A stretch of DNA of 64,000 nucleotides from Betaproteobacteria bacterium UKL13-2 (GTDB lineage Bacteria > Pseudomonadota > Gammaproteobacteria > Burkholderiales > Usitatibacteraceae). Below the pieces are notes generated by a model that was not told the origin of the DNA, searched no databases, and worked only from the letters and a program-made list of their open reading frames with translations. The stretch lies in assembly GCA_001602455.1 (NCBI GenBank), contig CP012157.1, positions 615,733-679,732 on the forward strand, written 5' to 3'. Below, in pieces: positions 9,403-17,783 of this stretch; position 1 is the stretch's first letter, and each line of letters starts with the position of its first letter. The position numbers were made by a program, and so were the translations under genes.

Positions 9403-10575
9403 ATGAATGTCGCCATTATCGGTGCTGGCATCGGTGGGCTGACTGCTGCTGCCTGCCTTTTGCGGCGAGGGCATACAGTAAGGGTCTATGAGCAAGCGCA
9501 TACCTTGGGGGAGATTGGCGCGGGGATTCAGATGAGCGCGAATGCCACAAAGGTGCTCAATGCCATTGGCCTCGGCGAGACCCTAGAGGCAATAGGGGTG
9601 AAGCCGCAGGCATTCGAATTCCGACGATTCGATACCGGCGAACATCTGCACCGGATTCCCATCGGTGTGCGCCATGCGGAAATGCATGGCGCAACGTACT
9701 ACCAAGTACATCGGGGAGATCTGCACGCAGCGCTGGTAAGTGCGGTAACGTCTCTGGCATCTGAGGGTATCAAACTCAATATGTCGGCCCGGCGTGTCGA
9801 GGATGGTGAGAAATCTGCCACCGTACACTTTGCGGATGGAAACAGCATCGAAGCTGACTTGGTGGTTGGCGCGGACGGTATCAAGTCCGTGGTTCGCAAG
9901 TCCATACTAGGTGACGATAAGCCCGAGTTCACGGGGCACGTCGCTTGGCGGCTCATCGTGCCGACAGAGCGCATTCCGCCAGAACTTCGCACCGAAATTG
10001 TTTCCACAGTTTGGTGCGGGCCGAAGAATCACGCGGTGACCTACTACATTCGTGGTGGCACACTCACTAACTTTGTTGGCTGCGTTGCACGTCCTTGGGA
10101 AGAAGAGTCGTGGAGCGCGAGCCGCCCGTGGGGTGAGTTGGATGCTGACTACAAAGGGTGGCACCCGATGGTTCGGGCGATCATCGAGGCGGCCGATAGA
10201 GACAAGTGCTACCGCTGGGCGCTCAATAATCGCAAGCCCGCCAGCCTATGGAGCAGTCGGCACGTTACTTTGCTCGGCGACGCGGTGCACGCCACGCTCC
10301 CCTATATGGCACAAGGCGCGGCAATGGCCATCGAAGATGCGGCTGTTTTGGCGCGCGCAATCGATATCGATGTTCCGTTGGAAGTTGCGCTCCGACGATA
10401 TCAAGACCACCGCGCTCCTCGGACGGCGCGAGTGGTCTATGAATCAACTGAAATGGGATCTCTCTATCAAATCGTTGATGCGGATGAAATGCGCAAACAA
10501 TTCCATGACAGAGACATCGCAAAGTCACGTAATGAGTGGCTATATCCGTACGACCCGATCAATGTGAGTTTCTAG
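9403..10575 (+). CDS. FAD-dependent aromatic hydroxylase (3-hydroxybenzoate 6-hydroxylase/salicylate hydroxylase-like)
   Basis: 390 residues of the class A flavin monooxygenase family. Seen: the FAD-binding GAGIGG at residues 7-12, the DG motif (ADLVVGADGIKSVVR) near 150-165, and the GD motif (VTLLGDAVHATLPYMAQGAA) near 287. The C-terminal LYPYDPINVSF is like that of 3-hydroxybenzoate 6-hydroxylases. Such enzymes use NADH and O2 to add a para hydroxyl and form gentisate (2,5-dihydroxybenzoate). Gentisate dioxygenase two genes downstream supports gentisate as the product. Salicylate 5-hydroxylase activity is not expected because that needs a multicomponent enzyme. A strong ribosome site (AAGGAGA) precedes the ATG. 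Confidence 0.88.
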   Translation: MNVAIIGAGIGGLTAAACLLRRGHTVRVYEQAHTLGEIGAGIQMSANATKVLNAIGLGETLEAIGVKPQAFEFRRFDTGEHLHRIPIGVRHAEMHGATYYQVHRGDLHAALVSAVTSLASEGIKLNMSARRVEDGEKSATVHFADGNSIEADLVVGADGIKSVVRKSILGDDKPEFTGHVAWRLIVPTERIPPELRTEIVSTVWCGPKNHAVTYYIRGGTLTNFVGCVARPWEEESWSASRPWGELDADYKGWHPMVRAIIEAADRDKCYRWALNNRKPASLWSSRHVTLLGDAVHATLPYMAQGAAMAIEDAAVLARAIDIDVPLEVALRRYQDHRAPRTARVVYESTEMGSLYQIVDADEMRKQFHDRDIAKSRNEWLYPYDPINVSF

Positions 10576-10617
10576 AAGTGATCGCCTCTCAACCACACTC
10601 GCTGTCCCATTATCGCC

Positions 10618-11328
10618 ATGAATAACTTCGTCGTCCCGGCACCGCCCATCGTTGCTCTTCCCATCGTCGGCTCATCTGAGCACTTTCCGGTGAGGCGCGT
10701 CTATTGTGTTGGGCGAAATTACGCCGCGCATGCACGCGAGATGGGCTTCGATCCCACGAGAGATCCACCGTTCTTTTTTGCCAAACCAGCGGATGCCGTG
10801 ATTCCAGCCCATCACGGCGAGACGCGCCAAATCCGTTACCCCTCGAAGTCAACCAACTACCAATATGAGGTGGAACTTGTCGCGGCAATTGGTCGGCCTG
10901 CGTACAAGGTCTCGACTGAACAGGCGTTGGACATCATTTTTGGCTACGCAGTCGGATTGGATATGACGCGCCGTGACCTGCAACTTGCTCTCCGCGATAA
11001 AGGTCGGCCTTGGGAGTTGGGTAAGGCGTTTGACGAGTCTGCCCCGTGCGGTCCAATCTACTCCGTTGCACAGCACGGGCACCCAGCATCGGGGGGGATT
11101 TGGCTGCAAGTCGATGGCGCAGACCGCCAGCGCAGCGATATCACCCACCTAATTTGGTCGGTAGCCGAGATCGTATCGAACTTATCACAGTATTTCCGGC
11201 TAGTGCCTGGCGATATTGTGTTCACTGGCACTCCCGAGGGGGTCGGCCCGGTAACGCCGGGGCAAATAATGTCAGCCGGAATCGATGGGCTGGGCAGCAT
11301 CACAATTGCCGTGGCTGCCGATGAGTGA
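10618..11328 (+). CDS. fumarylacetoacetate hydrolase family protein, probable fumarylpyruvate hydrolase
   Basis: 236 residues, one FAH catalytic domain: YCVGRNYAAHAREMGFD at about 29-45, PPFFFAKPADAV, YEVELVAAIG with the metal-binding glutamates, and PGDIVFTGTPEGVGPV near 200-215. Length and wording fit NagK-type fumarylpyruvate hydrolases, which split the ring-cleavage product into fumarate and pyruvate. No maleylpyruvate isomerase gene is in the window. Either the isomerase is elsewhere (glutathione-dependent or not), or this enzyme works directly on maleylpyruvate to give maleate and pyruvate. The gene lies between the hydroxylase and gentisate dioxygenase genes. Confidence 0.88.
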   Translation: MNNFVVPAPPIVALPIVGSSEHFPVRRVYCVGRNYAAHAREMGFDPTRDPPFFFAKPADAVIPAHHGETRQIRYPSKSTNYQYEVELVAAIGRPAYKVSTEQALDIIFGYAVGLDMTRRDLQLALRDKGRPWELGKAFDESAPCGPIYSVAQHGHPASGGIWLQVDGADRQRSDITHLIWSVAEIVSNLSQYFRLVPGDIVFTGTPEGVGPVTPGQIMSAGIDGLGSITIAVAADE

Positions 11329-11463
11329 GAGCAAGCTTCGTTCCCTCTTCAATAGCCTAGCAAGCTACCGAGTCGGTATCGCCTTGCACCTAAAACGAGT
11401 ACCGTTTGAAACTCGGACCGATAACATTCGCGCAGGCGACCATCACGAGGCCGTCAAAATCTG

Positions 11464-12477
11464 ATGAGCACACGCGAAGAGTTTTACACTCGAATCGATA
11501 AAGATGCGTTAGCCCCGCTGTGGACGCGCCTTAAATCCTTAGTGCCCGCGGAGCCTACTCCCGTCGGTATTCCTTATCTTTGGCGCTATCGAGATATCCG
11601 ACCGCATGTTCTTGAATCCGCGACGCTGATTTCAGCAATGGAGGCAGAGCGCCGCGTTCTGATTCTTGAGAACCCATCGCTGCGCGGACTTTCGCAGGTA
11701 TCGAATACGCTTTATGCGGGCGTTCAGCTTCTGATGCCGGGCGAGATCGCGCCTGCACATCGACATACGCAGTCGGCACTTCGATTTATTCTTGAAGGGT
11801 CGGGTGCTTACACCGCGGTCGATGGTGAGAAGACGCTGATGCAGCGGGGAGATTTCGTCATCACCCCCTCTTGGACCTGGCACCATCACGGTAACGATAG
11901 CAGTGAGCCAACCATCTGGCTGGACGGGCTCGATATCCCGATGGTGGCATTCTTCAATAGCACTTTCCGAGAAGACCACGACCGTGTAGAGGCAGACGTG
12001 CATCGCCCCCTCGGTGACTCACCGGCACGATACGGACAAGGACTGCTTCCAGTTGGGCATGTTGCGAGATCACTGAACTCACCCGTCTTCAACTACCCCT
12101 ACGCACGAACGCGCGAGGCGCTGGCAACGATTGCGGCGCACGATATGCCGGATGCAGCGCACGGGCACTTGATGCGCTACATCAACCCGCTTGACGGGGG
12201 CTGGGCAATGCCCACCATCGCGCCAACAATACAACTCCTTCCCAACGGAATCGAAACCACGCCGTACCGTTCCACTGATGCAAAGGTGTTCGTCGTCGTC
12301 GAAGGTGGGGGGGCGCTTCATCTCGGCGACCAAAGCCTAGTGTTCGATGAATCCGATATCTTCGTTGTACCCGGCTGGGTATCACATCACTTCTCCACCA
12401 CTGCGGAGACCGTTTTGTTTGCGTTCTCCGATCGCGTCGTGCAAGAGAAGATCGGTATTTTTCGTGAGCAGCGTTAG
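11464..12477 (+). CDS. gentisate 1,2-dioxygenase
   Basis: 337 residues, two cupin barrels. The first has the iron ligands in HRHTQSALRFILEGSGAYT (near residues 100-118) and the later PSWTWHHHGND. The second reads VFVVVEGGGALHLGDQSLVF then FVVPGWVSHHFS. This is the usual bicupin gentisate dioxygenase, an Fe(II) enzyme that opens the ring of gentisate between the carboxyl and a hydroxyl carbon to give maleylpyruvate. The 135-bp gap before it holds no feature I can name. Its neighbours supply the steps before (flavin hydroxylase) and after (FAH-family hydrolase). Confidence 0.93.
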   Translation: MSTREEFYTRIDKDALAPLWTRLKSLVPAEPTPVGIPYLWRYRDIRPHVLESATLISAMEAERRVLILENPSLRGLSQVSNTLYAGVQLLMPGEIAPAHRHTQSALRFILEGSGAYTAVDGEKTLMQRGDFVITPSWTWHHHGNDSSEPTIWLDGLDIPMVAFFNSTFREDHDRVEADVHRPLGDSPARYGQGLLPVGHVARSLNSPVFNYPYARTREALATIAAHDMPDAAHGHLMRYINPLDGGWAMPTIAPTIQLLPNGIETTPYRSTDAKVFVVVEGGGALHLGDQSLVFDESDIFVVPGWVSHHFSTTAETVLFAFSDRVVQEKIGIFREQR

Positions 12478-12524
12478 ATGTATTGCGTTGTTGGGCTCCC
12501 CACCACATTGAGATGACATCGGGT

Positions 12525-13964
12525 ATGGAACTGAAACATCTGATTGACGGTATGTGGCACGAGGGTGAAGCTGACACGTTTGGTTGCCTCAATCCTGCCT
12601 CCGGCGACTTCGAAGCAAGTCAGCGTGCGGCATCAATCGACCAAACCCGAGATGCTGTCGGTGCCGCACGGCATGCGTTTGAGACTACAAAATGGCGTCA
12701 ACAAGCGCGGGTGCGATCGGAAGCCCTGATGGCGTGTGCATTCAGCTTGAACGATCACCGTATCGAAGTCGAATCGCTGCTCGTGCAGTTCAATGGCAAA
12801 CTGCGCGTCGAGGCCGCAAATGAAGTCGGTGCCGCCATCAACGCATTTCAGTACTATGCTGGGCTATCGAGGAATCTGTGGGGGCGCGTCGCAGAAATAG
12901 ACGCCGACTGCTGGTCGATGTTGCCGCGCGAGCCGTTGGGTGTAGCAGCAGTTATTGTGCCGTGGAACGCGCCAGTTTCCTTATTGGTGCGTTCTTTGGC
13001 CCCAGCACTGGCTGCCGGTTGCACCGCCGTGGTAAAGCACGCGGCGCAGACCTCCCCCGCGACGTCACTAGTGCTTTCGCTTATTGCTCAATCAGGGCTA
13101 CCTCGTGGAGTTCTCAATAGCATTGTCGAAACGGGGGCCGAGTGTTCACAATATCTCTGTGAAAGTGCTGACGTCGACGTCATCAGTTTCACCGGCTCTT
13201 CGAAGGTCGGGAAGGATATCGCTCTCGCGGCTGCGCGTTCCTGCACGCGACTCTCGCTCGAACTTGGTGGCAAAGGGCCTGCGGTCGTTTTTGCGGACGC
13301 TGATCTTGATGTCGCTATTCGCACAATTGTTCGCCACGCGACCGTGATGGCAGGACAAATGTGCACCGCCATCACTCGAGTGCTGGTTGAGCGTGCGGCG
13401 TATCAGGCCGTCGCCAATAGACTTGTTGCACAACTGCGGGAGGTGCGCGTCGGTGCCGGTGATGACCCGTCGTCCACAATGGGGCCAGTCATAGACCATC
13501 GCAATCGGGATCGAATACTCTCCATTGCACAGCGTGCGACAAACGAAAACGAAGTCTTGTTGAATTGCACCCGTCCTGAAGGCGAGCTTGGACGGGGGGC
13601 GTTTATCACGCCAGGCGTGGTCGCCGTTGATGATCCAAATTCGCGCTTGGTACAAGAAGAGATATTCGGCCCATTGCTTACGGTAGAACCCTTTGACGAT
13701 GAAGCCCAGGGTATCGCGTTGGCGAATGCGACCCGCTACGGCCTGTCCGCAAGTGTGTGGTCAAGCGATCTGATGCGCGCAAAGCGTGTCGCAGCAAAAG
13801 TTCGCGCCGGAACAGTCTGGATCAATAATCACAACCGACACGCCGCTGAAACCGAGACTGGCGGCTATCGCGAAAGCGGTCGTGGAAGACTATATGGAGT
13901 GGAGGGGCTTAATGATTTTCTTCAGACCAAGCATGTTTACTTCGAAACACCCGACCACGCCTGA
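12525..13964 (+). CDS. NAD(P)-dependent aldehyde dehydrogenase (first of two paralogs)
   Basis: About 479 residues of the aldehyde dehydrogenase superfamily. Seen: IVPWNAPVSLLVRSLAPAL near 145, FTGSSKVG, the catalytic glutamate in LELGGKGP (near 246) and the catalytic cysteine in GQMCTAITR (near 280), then EEIFGPLLTVE. I chose ATG at 12525 because MELKHLIDGMW lines up with MKACNLIDGHW of the paralog at 14780; an ATG at 12513 is also in frame. It is closest in style to the vanillin, benzaldehyde and betaine-aldehyde dehydrogenase group. In this operon it probably oxidises an aromatic aldehyde to the hydroxybenzoate that feeds the flavin hydroxylase; substrate is inference. Confidence 0.9.
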   Translation: MELKHLIDGMWHEGEADTFGCLNPASGDFEASQRAASIDQTRDAVGAARHAFETTKWRQQARVRSEALMACAFSLNDHRIEVESLLVQFNGKLRVEAANEVGAAINAFQYYAGLSRNLWGRVAEIDADCWSMLPREPLGVAAVIVPWNAPVSLLVRSLAPALAAGCTAVVKHAAQTSPATSLVLSLIAQSGLPRGVLNSIVETGAECSQYLCESADVDVISFTGSSKVGKDIALAAARSCTRLSLELGGKGPAVVFADADLDVAIRTIVRHATVMAGQMCTAITRVLVERAAYQAVANRLVAQLREVRVGAGDDPSSTMGPVIDHRNRDRILSIAQRATNENEVLLNCTRPEGELGRGAFITPGVVAVDDPNSRLVQEEIFGPLLTVEPFDDEAQGIALANATRYGLSASVWSSDLMRAKRVAAKVRAGTVWINNHNRHAAETETGGYRESGRGRLYGVEGLNDFLQTKHVYFETPDHA

Positions 13965-14000
13965 CGACGTAGTAAATCGCTACCTGACGAGGACGGATTT

Positions 14001-14759
14001 ATGAAACGGCATCAAGGAAAAACGGTTGCGATTACGGGTGCAGCAACGGGTATCGGGAGAGTGTTGGCTACTCGCTTTGCTGAGGAAGGTGCCAACGTTG
14101 TCATCATTGACCTTCGCGGAGCCGAGGAAGCCGCCACTGAGTTTGTAAGCGCTGGGCACTCGGCCATCGGCTTACAGGCCGACATCGCTAGCGAAGTGGA
14201 CACGATGCGTTGGGCCGCTGCCGCGAGAGCGCGATTCGGTTCCGTGGACATCCTCGTGAACAACGCCGCACTTTTTTCGACGCTTAAAAACCGCCCGTTC
14301 GACGAGATCCCGGCTGAGGAGTGGCGTCGCGTCATGGAAGTGAACACGTTAGGGCCTTTCCTCTGTCTCAAGGCAGTGGTGGGCGATATGAAACAACGGC
14401 AATGGGGCCGGATCGTGAATATTGCCTCTACCGCTGCGATCAAAGGAGTGCCGAATTTTGCGCACTATGTTTCGAGCAAAGGCGCTTTGATTGCGTTTAC
14501 ACGCGCCATTGCAAGAGAACTCGGCAGTTGGAACGTTACCTCCAACGCGATTGCACCAGGGCTCACACTATCTGACCAAGTATTGAAAAACGAAGCCCAT
14601 GTGAATTCCTTGCAAGAGGTTTCACGTAAGGCTAGGTCGATCCAGAGAGATGCCTATCCCTCAGATCTCGCGGGTACCGTTAGTTTTTTGGCAAGTGACG
14701 ATGCTGCGTTTATTTCCGGTCAAACGATTTGCGTTGATGGCGGCGCAGTTTTTCTTTAG
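14001..14759 (+). CDS. short-chain dehydrogenase/reductase (SDR)
   Basis: 252 residues, classical SDR: the cofactor loop TGAATGIG at about 12-19, DIRG-like acid after the second strand (IIDLRGAEEA, favouring NAD), NNAA in place of the common NNAG, the active-site serine in NIASTAA and Y-x3-K in HYVSSKGAL near 155, and the C-terminal SGQTICVDGG. It lies between the two aldehyde dehydrogenase genes, 36 bp after the first and 20 bp before the second. A likely task is oxidation of an alcohol to the aldehyde used by those enzymes; FabG-like wording alone does not define the substrate. The ATG follows a GAGGA ribosome site. Confidence 0.9.
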   Translation: MKRHQGKTVAITGAATGIGRVLATRFAEEGANVVIIDLRGAEEAATEFVSAGHSAIGLQADIASEVDTMRWAAAARARFGSVDILVNNAALFSTLKNRPFDEIPAEEWRRVMEVNTLGPFLCLKAVVGDMKQRQWGRIVNIASTAAIKGVPNFAHYVSSKGALIAFTRAIARELGSWNVTSNAIAPGLTLSDQVLKNEAHVNSLQEVSRKARSIQRDAYPSDLAGTVSFLASDDAAFISGQTICVDGGAVFL

Positions 14760-14779
14760 ACATAGTTGGAGCGAGCAGG

Positions 14780-16210
14780 ATGAAGGCTTGTAATTTGATC
14801 GATGGTCATTGGGACCAGTCAGCCCCGGCTGGTGGTGTTTGCGTTGATCCCGCGAGCGGCGAGCCTGTCGCTGAGTTTGTCGACGCGACCGAAGCGGCGG
14901 GGCGCCTCGCTGTTCAGGCGGCGCGTGCTGCATTTGAGCGGCCGGGCTGGGCGCATATGCCCCGATTACGCGCAGATGTTCTGCTTGCGTTCGCCAATAA
15001 CTTAGAGCAGCGAGCGCCCGAAATTGCCTCTTGGATAGTTCGTACCAGTGGCAAGCTCGCTGGCGGTGCGGCACACGAAGTTGCGGCAAGTGTCTCTGAA
15101 CTTCGATACTACGCCGGGCTTGCGCGGAATTTATGGGGTCGCGTCGCGGAACTAGATCAAGACTGCTATTCGATGATTGTTCGAGAGCCTATTGGGGTAG
15201 CCGCCATCATCGTTCCTTGGAATGCGCCGGCGACTTTGCTGATCCGTTCGCTTGGTCCCGTGCTTGCGGCAGGCTGCACAGCGGTCATCAAGTCCGCTCA
15301 TCAAACCAGTGTCGTTAATCAGTTGGTCTTGGCGTGTTTGACCGACGTGAGTCAGTTGCCGCACGGCGTCGTCAATACGTTGACCGAATCAGGTGCTGCA
15401 GTAGGACGAGCATGGTGTGCCGACCCGGACATCGACGCGATTAGCTTCACGGGTTCCTCGGCGACGGGGAAGCGCATCGCCGAAGCGAGTGCCGGTACAC
15501 TGAAGCGCCTCTCACTCGAGCTCGGTGGGAAAGCGCCGGCAATTGTGCTCGAAGATTGCGACCTCAATGTTGCCATTCCGCAAATCACTTCTGGGGCAAT
15601 GGCGCTGTCGGGGCAAATGTGCACTGCTATCTCACGCGTGCTGATACATGAATCAAAGTTCGAACAAGCGTGCAAGCAACTCGCCACGCATCTGGGCAAT
15701 CTGCGCCTCGGACCAGGCACAGATCGGACGAGCCAGCTCGGGCCACTCATCGATGTTGCGAATCGAGATCGCGTCTTATCGCTGATCGAAGCGGGTAACA
15801 AAGCTGGACGATTCCACCTGCGAGGTGGGGTGCCGACGCACTTGCCCAAAAAGGCGGCCTTCCTGTCGCCATCGCTGCTTGAAGTCGCTGATACGTCTAG
15901 CCCATACATTCAGGATGAGCTATTTGGCCCGTTTGTTGTGGCCGAAATCTTCCGATCCAACGAAGAAGCAATTGAACGCAGCAATGCGACCCGTTATGGG
16001 CTCGCCGCAAGCGTGTGGACGGCCAATCAGCGCACCGCGCACCATATCGCGCGGCGCTTGAAGTCCGGCACGGTGTGGATCAATGCACACAACAAGCTTT
16101 TTGCTGAAGCGGAAACAGGTGGCTACCGCGAGAGCGGTTACGGGCGATTGCATGGCGTGGAGGGGCTCAATGACTTTATGGAGTCCAAACATGTTTACTT
16201 CGAGGCGTGA
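14780..16210 (+). CDS. NAD(P)-dependent aldehyde dehydrogenase (second paralog)
   Basis: 476 residues. It shares long matching stretches with the gene at 12525 (YYAGL-RNLWGRVAE, then REP-GVAA-IVPWNAP, and GGYRESG-GRL-GVEGLNDF), so the two come from a duplication. Catalytic glutamate in LELGGKAP (near 247) and cysteine in GQMCTAISR (near 281) are both present, so neither copy is dead. The pair flanks the SDR gene. Two active copies kept in one operon suggest two different aldehydes in the pathway, or one enzyme per step of a longer side chain. The ribosome site GAGCAGG lies just before the ATG. The stop is 3 bp from the start of the sulfatase gene. Confidence 0.92.
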   Translation: MKACNLIDGHWDQSAPAGGVCVDPASGEPVAEFVDATEAAGRLAVQAARAAFERPGWAHMPRLRADVLLAFANNLEQRAPEIASWIVRTSGKLAGGAAHEVAASVSELRYYAGLARNLWGRVAELDQDCYSMIVREPIGVAAIIVPWNAPATLLIRSLGPVLAAGCTAVIKSAHQTSVVNQLVLACLTDVSQLPHGVVNTLTESGAAVGRAWCADPDIDAISFTGSSATGKRIAEASAGTLKRLSLELGGKAPAIVLEDCDLNVAIPQITSGAMALSGQMCTAISRVLIHESKFEQACKQLATHLGNLRLGPGTDRTSQLGPLIDVANRDRVLSLIEAGNKAGRFHLRGGVPTHLPKKAAFLSPSLLEVADTSSPYIQDELFGPFVVAEIFRSNEEAIERSNATRYGLAASVWTANQRTAHHIARRLKSGTVWINAHNKLFAEAETGGYRESGYGRLHGVEGLNDFMESKHVYFEA

Positions 16211-16213
16211 CGA

Positions 16214-17776
16214 GTGACACCGCTGCGAAATGTGTTGTTCATTATGCTGGATCAGCTCCGCTGGGATCATCTCGCCTGCAACGGGCACCCGGCAATTCGG
16301 ACGCCCAATATAGATGCCCTGGCACGTAACGGTGTTTCGTTTGATTCTGCTTTTGTGCAAGCTGGCGTCTGCGGCCCGTCACGTATGTCCTATTACACCG
16401 GTCGCTACGTCTCCAGCCACGGTGTGACTTGGAATCGCGTACCACTTAGCATCGAGCAACTCACGATTGGCGACTATCTGCGCCCGTTGGAACGAAAGAT
16501 GGCATTAGTGGGCAAATCTCATGTCATTGCAGATCTTGACGGGCTTGCTAGATTGGGGATTGGTGTCGACAATCCTGTGCATCGTCAAATTAGCCAGGGC
16601 GGTTTTGACGTAATTGATCGTATTGATGGCCATGGGTCCCCTGATGGTGACAGCGGATACACGGCTTATCTTCTCGATCGCGGCTACACGAGCGACGACC
16701 CTTGGAGAGATTACGTCGTCTCAGGCATGGATGAGGCCGGAAAGATACAGAGCGGGTGGTTCTTGCGAAATGTCCGGCTCGCCGCACGCGTCGCGGAGGA
16801 GCATTCAGAAACTGCCTATGTGACCGATACGGCAATCAACTACATGACATCGCAATGCGAAAAGCCGTGGGCGCTCCACTTGTCTTATGTCAAACCACAC
16901 TGGCCCTACATCGCCCCAGCACCGTTCCACGCCATGTATGACGAAAATGATTGCTTGCCAATCGCCAAATTGGCGACAGAGTTAGAGGATCCACACCCTG
17001 TTTATGCGGCCTATCTCGCGCAAGAAGAGTCGCAGAGCTTTGCGCAAGACGAGATCGCCCGACATGTGCGACCAGCCTACATGGGACTCATCTCGCAGGT
17101 CGATATGCACATTGGGCGCGTCGTGGACACCTTGAAGCGACTGAACCTCCTTGACGAAACTCTAATCGTACTAACATCAGATCACGGTGACTTTGGTGGC
17201 GATCATTGGCTGGGCGAGAAGGATCTCTTTCATGATGCCGTGACACGCATTCCTATGATTGTGTGCGATCCCCGTGAGGCGGCAAATGCGACGAGAGGCA
17301 CCCGTATCAGTAGCTTGGTGGAGGCGGTTGACGTGCTGCCCACAATTCTGGATGCTATCGGTAGCGATTACGTCGGCTCGCCGATCGAAGGACGGTCGCT
17401 GCTTCCTCTCGTCTTCGGACAAGCGAAAGAGCATAAAGAGTTTGTGATATCCGAGATCGACTACAGCTTTCGCCGCGTGCGGCGAACCCTAGGCCGGAAG
17501 CCCCACGAATGTCGCGGCATCATGATCCGCGATGCGCGGTGGAAGTACGTGCATTGGCAAGGATACCGGCCACAGCTTTTTGACCTGCAAGAAGACCCCC
17601 ATGAGTACATGGATCTAGGAACCTCAACTGTGCATCAATTCATTCGTCAAGGCTTCAACGAAAAAATTCTTGCTTGGCACAGCACACGGCGCGCACGAAA
17701 AACGCTGTCTGATCAAGTCGTCGAAAAACGCACAGACCGCGCCAAAGAGCTAGGGATCTACTACGGCACATGGTGA
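16214..17776 (+). CDS. formylglycine-type sulfatase / phosphonate monoester hydrolase-like
   Basis: 520 residues of the sulfatase branch of the alkaline phosphatase superfamily. The active-site motif C-G-P-S-R at residues 53-57 gives the formylglycine nucleophile. The metal site shows in FIMLDQLRWDH at the N-terminus and TSDHGDFGGDH near 321. The middle (LHLSYVKPHWPYIAPAPFHAMYD) closely resembles the phosphonate monoester hydrolase/arylsulfatase group, known to act on several sulfate and phosphate esters. There is no signal peptide, so it should be cytoplasmic. A GTG start is used, 3 bp after the aldehyde dehydrogenase stop, so it is translationally tied to the operon. The formylglycine-generating enzyme or anaerobic maturase must be elsewhere. 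Confidence 0.9.
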   Translation: MTPLRNVLFIMLDQLRWDHLACNGHPAIRTPNIDALARNGVSFDSAFVQAGVCGPSRMSYYTGRYVSSHGVTWNRVPLSIEQLTIGDYLRPLERKMALVGKSHVIADLDGLARLGIGVDNPVHRQISQGGFDVIDRIDGHGSPDGDSGYTAYLLDRGYTSDDPWRDYVVSGMDEAGKIQSGWFLRNVRLAARVAEEHSETAYVTDTAINYMTSQCEKPWALHLSYVKPHWPYIAPAPFHAMYDENDCLPIAKLATELEDPHPVYAAYLAQEESQSFAQDEIARHVRPAYMGLISQVDMHIGRVVDTLKRLNLLDETLIVLTSDHGDFGGDHWLGEKDLFHDAVTRIPMIVCDPREAANATRGTRISSLVEAVDVLPTILDAIGSDYVGSPIEGRSLLPLVFGQAKEHKEFVISEIDYSFRRVRRTLGRKPHECRGIMIRDARWKYVHWQGYRPQLFDLQEDPHEYMDLGTSTVHQFIRQGFNEKILAWHSTRRARKTLSDQVVEKRTDRAKELGIYYGTW

Positions 17777-17783
17777 GTCCCTC

